A stretch of 64,000 bases of DNA from Glandiceps talaboti. Taxonomy: Eukaryota > Hemichordata > Enteropneusta > Spengelidae. The first letter of the stretch is position 1. Each line of letters opens with the position of its first letter. The notes under the pieces are model-generated. The model was not told the DNA's origin. It saw only the letters and a program-made list of their open reading frames with translations, and made no database searches. Location of the stretch: NCBI RefSeq assembly GCF_964340395.1, contig NC_135555.1, positions 366,001 through 430,000 of the forward strand, given 5' to 3'. Shown here in pieces: positions 52,601-61,600 of the stretch. The position numbers and the translations under genes were made by a program.

Positions 52601-55600
52601 AGTATATATTCTATATATTCTGTTCAACTTGGCTCATACATGGTATAATAAAAGATATTATACTCTGGTCAAAATAATATGAGGTTTATAGTAATATGAG
52701 GAAAAATATGTTATCAAAAGTATGTGAACTTTTATCCAAGAATAGCGTATGTCCATTTTGATCATTTTAGATGAAGCAAAAAGTGCTCAGTCTTAAAACT
52801 GCTTACATTCAGAAATGGACAACACAAATATTAAAAGTTGCGATCAACACTGGACAGGTCAAAAAGTAACAAGCAGTAACATCATACATGTAGAGATTGT
52901 GACTGCCATTTGTGTTTGCATTGAAATTATTATAGAACTTCTTGATTTACTTTATATTAAACAAGGTTTTGTTTTATTTCACAGTCAAAGAAGTGGCTAC
53001 AGTGATAAACTTGCAGAGTCACTTCAATGCAAATGTTGTATCTAGTTTAAACTATCCAAACCCTTACCCTGGTAATACAAACATGACATTGATAATAGAA
53101 GCGCCACCCGACAACTCTCATGTAGTGGTCAGTTTCTCAGGGTGTTTGAGTGTGCAGTCAAGCAACTGTACAACAAGTGTTTTGAAAATCTACAACTATT
53201 TGCTTCATGGGGAGTTACATGAAGAGGACAAGGTTATCTGTGGTGATACTTGTAATGGATCTGATGGTGAAGTTCTAGTGTTTCAGTCCATATTGAATAG
53301 CTTGATGGTGCAGTTTATATCACACACTAGCTCAGTGGATTTACAGGGATTTGAAGCCATATACCGAACAATCCCAGGTAATGTAGTCAATCTGAATGCA
53401 AGGGTTCAATCTTAAATTTGCCATAGGTAATCGATAATTTCCTTTTTTTAAAAATTGGGGCAGTTTCTACAAACTCATTTTTTGATATCTGTACCCCTTA
53501 TGAGAAAACTAAAGTTAACAATTACAAGATAAGTTGAACTAATAAATGTTCTTGTTTAACACAATATGGTTGAAAGAACACGTACTATAAAATTGAATGT
53601 CTTTTTTGTCAAGGAAATTGCATGATGTACATGTACATGTACATGGAAGTTTACTTTATTCAATAAAAGTGATGGTTTTGAAAATATGTTTGAATACAAA
53701 GTTAATGTTTCTGAGTAATCAATTAAGTATTCACACATTCATTGCATTTCAGAAGTAGAGATTGTTTGTAATAATCCAAATAGAAAATAACATTGTAACA
53801 TTTGTAAATATTGTCCTATGATTCAACGTATATGAAAGGATTCCCAATATTAATATTCTTATGACTTATACAGGTAATGGCACATGTGGTCTAGTATATT
53901 GCAGTGGACATGGCAAGTGTGTGTATAAGAATAACCAGTATGAGTGTTCATGTGATAAAGGATACAAAGGTAAGTTTACATATAAATGGGTCTGAGGTGT
54001 CATTGTGCTGTTATAACATCATGAAACAGTACTGTAACAGTACACTGAAGCTGTCTGGATGCTGGTCACTGGTAATGTTGTCTTCTGGTTCTCTGATAGC
54101 ATGTGATTTTAAAGTGATTAGTGTGGACAGGATTTGCCAAAGTGTACTTCATACATCTAATGTTAATCTGAGTGGTACATTGATATGGAATCCCAAGTAC
54201 TTGATACAGGATTTTATTTACATTCTGAGTGGTTCATCTGTGTTCATCCACATATTTGATCAAGGATTGTAATATAATATTCCAATTCAAGAATTGTACA
54301 TATATTGAGTACACATCAGTGATGTGTTCTTCCCAATGGATATTGCTTACAAAGTCTTAACCTTGTAGAGTTATGGAAGACATTGGATATGATTCTTAAT
54401 TCTCCTTGTGAAAGATACTTCATGATGGCAATAACCTGATGATTCACAGTATTTCAACACATTACAGAGCTTGTGTAGAAATTGACAAGTGTATACCAGT
54501 ATGCTGTACAGTGCAAGATGCAAGGCGTATTAATTCTCTCCATACATCCCTAACTACTGAAAATGTCTCATTACTTTGAATACAAGAGCAGGGCTATTTA
54601 ATGGTATTAACATAAATGAATATTAAATAGCCATGCATTGTGCACTAGATGATGTACACAGTGATGCAATTTAATTGTAGTAAATAAATTCATACTTATT
54701 TGCTTTGCCTTCTGCATGTGGTTCTTATTGGTAAATTGTCATATAATATTTTTTCCAGGTACCTTCTGTGATGTAAAGCAGCCTGCTGAAGAGAAAACAC
54801 TGTTAGAGAGATTGATGGCAGATCCCTTCTGGATTGGCATCATTGCCATTATCGTCTTTCTCCTGCTTGGTCTTTTTATCATTTTCCTTCGCAAGAGAAT
54901 TAGTAAACATTTACAAAACAAACGAGAAGTTTCAGTCAGATCAAAACTAGGTAAGAACAAATGGTATTTTCTGTTGCAGCAGTATTCCAAAAGGATGGTA
55001 GCAAGAAAACATCTATCAGTGTAGAATGCTTATAATACCTGATCTGACCAACAATTCAGATCGTCATACATTTATGAGCAATTTTTTTAAGCTTCAGTGG
55101 ATTTCTAAATTTAATATTGTCTTAGCCCTGACATATCTTGGAAAATTCATTTATTCTGGTGTAGTTCTCTAGAGAGTCTAGAAATAGTGACAGTTACTAG
55201 TCAAGTATACATGGGTGAAAAACAGTGTTTTAAAAACGCCTTACCAGTACAATGAACTGAGTATGATATGCTTCAAATAAGAAAGGCAATTGAAATTAGT
55301 TAGAGATAATGTTCTTTATCATTATTTTGTATTCTTGGCCAGCATATTGGATCTGACACTCTGTGGACAAAGTATACCTTGTCCAGAAATATTTGTCTCC
55401 TTTTTAAACTTCTGGCTTCTTTTGTAAACATTAAACTCCTCACTTTTATTGTAAATGTCACCACCTGGGTAATATTTTAAGAGTAACATTTCTCTCTTGT
55501 TTACACATAGGTAAGCGAGTAAATTACAATGCTGGATCAACCAACTCATTTGGAGATGGTACAGGAGCAAATTCACATCTGAACAGTCACTTACAGAATG

Positions 55601-58600
55601 GAAATACTGTTAGTTATGATCCAAGCCGAGTTAATGAAATTGCATTGCATGACATTGAGATCCTAGAAAATGGACATGCTGTTACTGCAAGGGAAGACGA
55701 ATACGACGACTACTACACAGATGAAATGGATGGAGAGACTAGTGATGGGCGAAGGTCACCTAGATATTTGTAAGTGTATGAAACATGGCTGATTTGTTTT
55801 CCCTCGATGTGTGCCGACCCCGAATTAATGCACTACTTAGATCACTACTAACCATACATGCTGAGGTCCTATAAAATGTATAATTTTTAATGTGTTTGGC
55901 AACTATGCACCTTATTAATGCTCAGATCTTGAGACAAAACTGCTTTAAAATTAAATATAGATTTGATCATTCCTATCGAGATGTGCTCTAAAACAATTAA
56001 GACCATTGATATTAAATTTAACCAGATTACAACTGCAAAATGTAATAAAAAGTTATTTTAACAGAATTTTCAGACAGGATGATTTAATAAGTGATGGACA
56101 GGTATGAAATCTATCAGATATAGATCACATCTAAAATATGTAGGAACTTCAATCATTTGTGAAATTTGACTAATAAATTTAGATACGAAAGACAAAGTGC
56201 ATAGAATCGATTATGCTACTAAAATTTTGAGCTAAAGTATTGCACATACACTTGCATATGTGACTTATGTCCTTGTTACGTTAGATTTCATTATGTTAGA
56301 TTGAAATGAAATACTAAATTCACTGTTGAGCAAAACTATGTGTGGAAAACACTGTCAGCAAGTGAGATATAGTGTTCTACAATTTATTATAATCTTCTGT
56401 TGATGAATCAGTTCGTATATTTTTGGTTGATGAATTTTACATGACTTTAATATCAGTTTCTGTCTATTCACCCATAATCTGCTGAAATGCAAAGCCTGAT
56501 TGAATATGCCAGTGCTAGCACTATTACGTAGGTCTTACTGTAATCCATGGTATTATCGGGATCAATAGTTCAGCTGTATTAACACATTACTTTGGACTAC
56601 AGGAGAAGTGCAAACCATGCTTTTGTGAAAATATGAAATTTGGCACTCAATATATACGATAAATTTGAATCACTAGATTGTAATCATATCTCTTAAAGTC
56701 CAAGTCAAGAAAAGTGTTCTCAAAAAATGTAAAATTTGGCACTGAGGTAGATGGATTAGATTGGATGGCTAGGTTAGCTTTAGTAATATTATGTCTACTC
56801 AGGTAATACATTTTCAGGACTTGAAAAGAATTAATCAAGGAACTGAATTGAATTTCTGAATAGCTGAAGCACAGAATTTCCAAACAAACTTTTGTTGAAA
56901 TTTCTAAAAATATTGATTCCGTGATTTGTTAGGTCTCAACATTGTATATAAATTAAAGAATTGTGTGTGAATAATTTCATTGTGTACCTACATGTTAGTA
57001 TTGTGTTCACGTCTCACAAGTCATTATTGTAACCGTGTTGTGTATTTCTTGTTTTTTCATGGTATCTGCCCTAGGAGTTTTGGTATAGACACATGAAGTC
57101 TTCCCTATGTCATGCACATCTCAACATTATGCTACCACTTCTAAGCTAAAATCAGTAAGCAGACACACATATTTAATGCTTTTCATGTTCAGTCTATCAC
57201 TTACGCTACATGTTTTATTTTACCTGCACGTTTATCCTTAAATTATAGAATGAACTCTGCTCGAAGTTGTCTTTAAACATATGTAATTTATAGCTTCCCT
57301 ACTCCATGAAACCTTCAAGATCTAGTCTTTCAGAGGCTGTCATAGAATCTTTTAGATATAACTTAAAATTATTATGAATTATTATAATTATTTATTGGCA
57401 GTGTACTATTTACTCTAACTATATTACTGTCAATCTACACTGATTTACTATAATTCTCTGTAATTTGCATGGTAATTTTACAACTTCTTAATCCTATTGC
57501 ACGAGATTTAGATATTTCCTAATTAGTTGGTTTGGGAAATCCTTGAACTTTAGAGCCTTAATGTATCATAGCATTGTTAAGGGTGAAACTGATTGTCTGC
57601 ATGCAAGTTGTATTAATATCTAGAAAGATATTAATTTACCAATCATCAGCAAATGACCATAAAAAGGGTGAGCAGGATGTATGTCCTAGCTTTTAGATTT
57701 AATAGACAAAAAATGTTTCCTAGACAGCTCTTATTTCACTATATTTTTTGAAAATGTTTTCCAAATTCAAATCTTCAAAATTTAACAGTGTTGTTAAAGG
57801 TCAAACATCAGACAATTTGTTGTTTTGCTGTCAGCAATGTGCATGTATGGCAATCATTGTTTCAATATAATAGAAGTATACATAAAAGCAAGACAAAATC
57901 CCACCTAAACTAAAACACTACCTCTGATGTTGCCTTCCTGATTAAAATTGGCATTTTATAAGCATTAAGTCACTGTTTCCTTTGGGAGAACACATTTACA
58001 TAATTTATGCACAGTCTATAAGTTTCATAAAATATTCTCTTTGTAATGACAGCTATAAAGTTAAAGTTGGCATACTCATTTGATTATAAATCTGTAACCT
58101 TTCAGTGATCCATCCTTCATCAATTTAACATTGCTAACAGCTTGTTGAATCCTATCTTTTTTTTTAAAGATCTGATTTATTTACAAATTAATATGTTTAA
58201 TTCATTATTTTCCAAGCCCATATACTTTACTATTTTTTCCAGTTTACAAAACAGCAAAAAAATATGTTTTTGAATCTTTTCTAATGTTATTTACATTTAT
58301 CTTTTAGTCTTCCTCGTGATGCAATTGATTGATTCAAAGGTAACTTTGGTGTTTCAAATAAAAGATTCTTTACCTTTGATCTTATAATTTGTATTCTTTT
58401 AAAAATAACATCCCAGAGGCTTTGACACTTTTTGGTTGATTAACTTACTCACTATCTGTACAAGTTGGTTGCTATAAATTAAACTAACTTTCACTTTGAT
58501 GTTGCATGGTTCACTTTTGTGTCAGTTAAATGCAATCATAACTAAAATTTAAAGAATAAGCTACATTTTACAGTTGGTATGTATCCCTTTATGCAACTCT

Positions 58601-61600
58601 TGACCTTTATGATTCCATACATTTATTACAGTATGTTTGTCTAAAAAAAACTTTTATCTCAGTCATCATTTTTTTCCATTCTGAGCAGTATCCCTACAAT
58701 TGCATCACAGGCTGAGAATTATTAAAACTTGCACATAACTTGTCATGCAAAATGTACCTCCTGCTGGCAAAGTGACTGAGAGAAAGACTACAAACTGTTC
58801 AATGAGCCATGATATATTTGCACAGACAGATGTCCATTATGCATGTACCATTGATGAGTACATGTAGTATCAGATAGTGTACATGTGGTACACATATTAA
58901 TTAGTAAGCCATGCATATTAATGATGGACATCAGAGAGGAACATTCATGAACCAGGTGAATTTTATGGTAAACTATCAAACTTTAGATGTGCAAATTATC
59001 TCTTGAATTAGACCCAGTTGAGTTTTCAATAAGGTATTATTTTATTAAGGTATTAGACCTGTCAGAGAAGGCAATTTTCCTGACAGAAAAGTTGTCCATT
59101 TCCAATTGTTTCAAGTTCACATCGCTATTCACCTGGGTATTTTGATATTTCACTTACATTGATCTTCACATAGAGGAGATCAAAAAGAGCTTTCTAAAAA
59201 TGTATGGTTTATTGGTTGTGTAACATACGCATATCAAATAAAATGTGACAAATGTGACAACTCATTTTGGGTGGTCAATTTATGTGTTTTCTGATAATTT
59301 GCTTTTTTCAAAGATAACATGGACATGGAAACAAATGCATTCAATTAGTTGTGGCTTGCATATTGAGACTTAAATTATTCAGGTGTAAGGCATATCATAT
59401 ACCCAATAAGAAAGATAACTATATTGTGCATGGCAAATCCCTCAAGTTAGACTGATATGAAAATATTTATATTCAATATTCATGAAAAGCATGAATGAAA
59501 AACATGGCTTGCAAGTGTGGCACATGTTAGTTGATAAGATTATCTGGGCTTGATTGTATGAATTATTTGTCAGGAATCATTATCAGCACCAGGTAGTTTC
59601 AATGTGAAAAATGCAATTAATCCGAGTGTTAAAAACATAATCAGTATTTTGTTAAATGTTTACTTAAACATAAAATTTAGCATTATAAAATGTCATTCTG
59701 TTGAGAACCCTTGAAAATAAAATTGATGTGGGAAATTCCCTTAATGAAGAGCTGACAGGAAGTGGTTGCTGTAATACCCAATCATGCATTATACATAGCT
59801 GTCAAGATGTTGCATTCCTTCCTAAGTGTTATGTCAAATTTTTGTTTATTGTGCCATCATGCTTCAAAAGCTACAATGCTCATATTGTTCTGCCAAAGCA
59901 GTCCATGCCCCTCATCATGACATCGGCACACATCATCCTATTTCATTCCTTTGTATTCCATATGTCTATTAAAACTGGGTTAATTGTGGTAAGGATCTTT
60001 CAATGGTGTTTATTAATGTTTTAATAGAAATATCACATTAAATATATGTCAGACCAACTTAGTCTACAAGTGAATTCCAGTGTTTTCCTTAAATATTAAT
60101 ATACAAGGGTGGTATATGCTCTTTTGCAATTTCTGATATAGTCAAACTTCATCATTTCAAATTAATATCAAAAACCACTACCACATTTTCTGGTATTGAA
60201 CAAGGAGTCTTTTAATCACAGAGTGTGCTTGTGAATAAAAGTTAGGGGGAACATTGGTTCATATATCAATATACCACCAGATTTCCTGGTGTCCAACAAG
60301 GGTTTTTAATCACAGGACTTTCTTGTGAAATTTTTTTTTATGGGGAATACTGGTTAATATATCAGAATGAGAATAACAAATATGAAGAAGCCTGTGTATA
60401 ATTGACATGTATAATTGATATATTCCAGCTCTGTAATGATAACACATACTCCTTGGTATTTATGTGTACAAACTAAGTATATATACTTTTGTCAGGAACT
60501 AGCTTCTTTCAGGAACTAGCTTGTTAAAACCATTACAGGTATTTGTTGAAATGATTGGCTTCATTTTGTCGAGTAAAAAGACTGTATCCATGATTGGTAT
60601 TTGTTGAACTTGAATGATTGGCATAATTTTGTTCAGTAAAAAGACTATATCCATTACAGGTATTTCTTGAAATGATTGGCATAATTTTGTAGAGTAAAAA
60701 GACTGTATCCATTACAGGTATTTGTTGAAATGCAAGATGATGGTTGTCATACTGCTGAAAATCGTAAAAAATGTACAATTTTGCTTTTGAAAGCTGTTAT
60801 CTAATTTAACATCACACTGTACTTTAAGTGGGGACCCTGAAAAAAAGTGATTAATTGCCTTTGAAAAGCATTAATAAAATTTTATAATAGTTTTGGTTTA
60901 TTGATTTCATCATCTGCCATAAAATTCTCTGTAGAAGCAATATTTTTCCCTAGTTGAGTGTGGTGTTTTGTCAATATACTAAATCAAATTAGCTGCTCAG
61001 CCGTAAAGTTTGAATTTTAATAATTATATATGATTGAATAATATAAATATGAAATAATGCTGAATACATACTGTGACATTGGCAATGTGAGCTTTCCAAC
61101 ACAAAAAATTGAAACAAATCAAATTATGCAAATCAACAGGCATTTAATTTTAGCTGATGATTATGCTCATATGCATTGTACTTTGTAAAAGATACAATTA
61201 ATTATTTTCTCAAAAGGATTTAGCATGTGCATTAGGGATCAGTAAAAGCAGTTATGTCCCCTTGAGATCGTAAGTCTTAGTTTGATTATGCTGAAAAAAT
61301 ATGTTTGTCCCATTTTTAGCCTCATAAAACGAAATAATAGGGCAAGGAAAAGGTGACTGATGTTAATTTGGTTCAAATTTAAAAGATGCTGACTGATTTA
61401 AGCAGTATAGTAAGCTTGAAATGTTCTGTGATGGAGTATTAAAGCAATCTGTAATCCATCCATTCATTGAACTTGACACTTTTTGTTAGCCTGCCCACAC
61501 ATGTTGTGAACACATATTGATGGTGCTCTCCAATGGGGCTTATGCTAACTTCTCTAAATGCCAACCAGTCGATCACAAATTCACATAGTACAAACATATT

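Noticed and set aside
59701-60024. 107-codon frame in intron 15 as an additional exon
   Set aside because: No splice sites fit, the intron phases on either side already match, and the composition is not coding-like.
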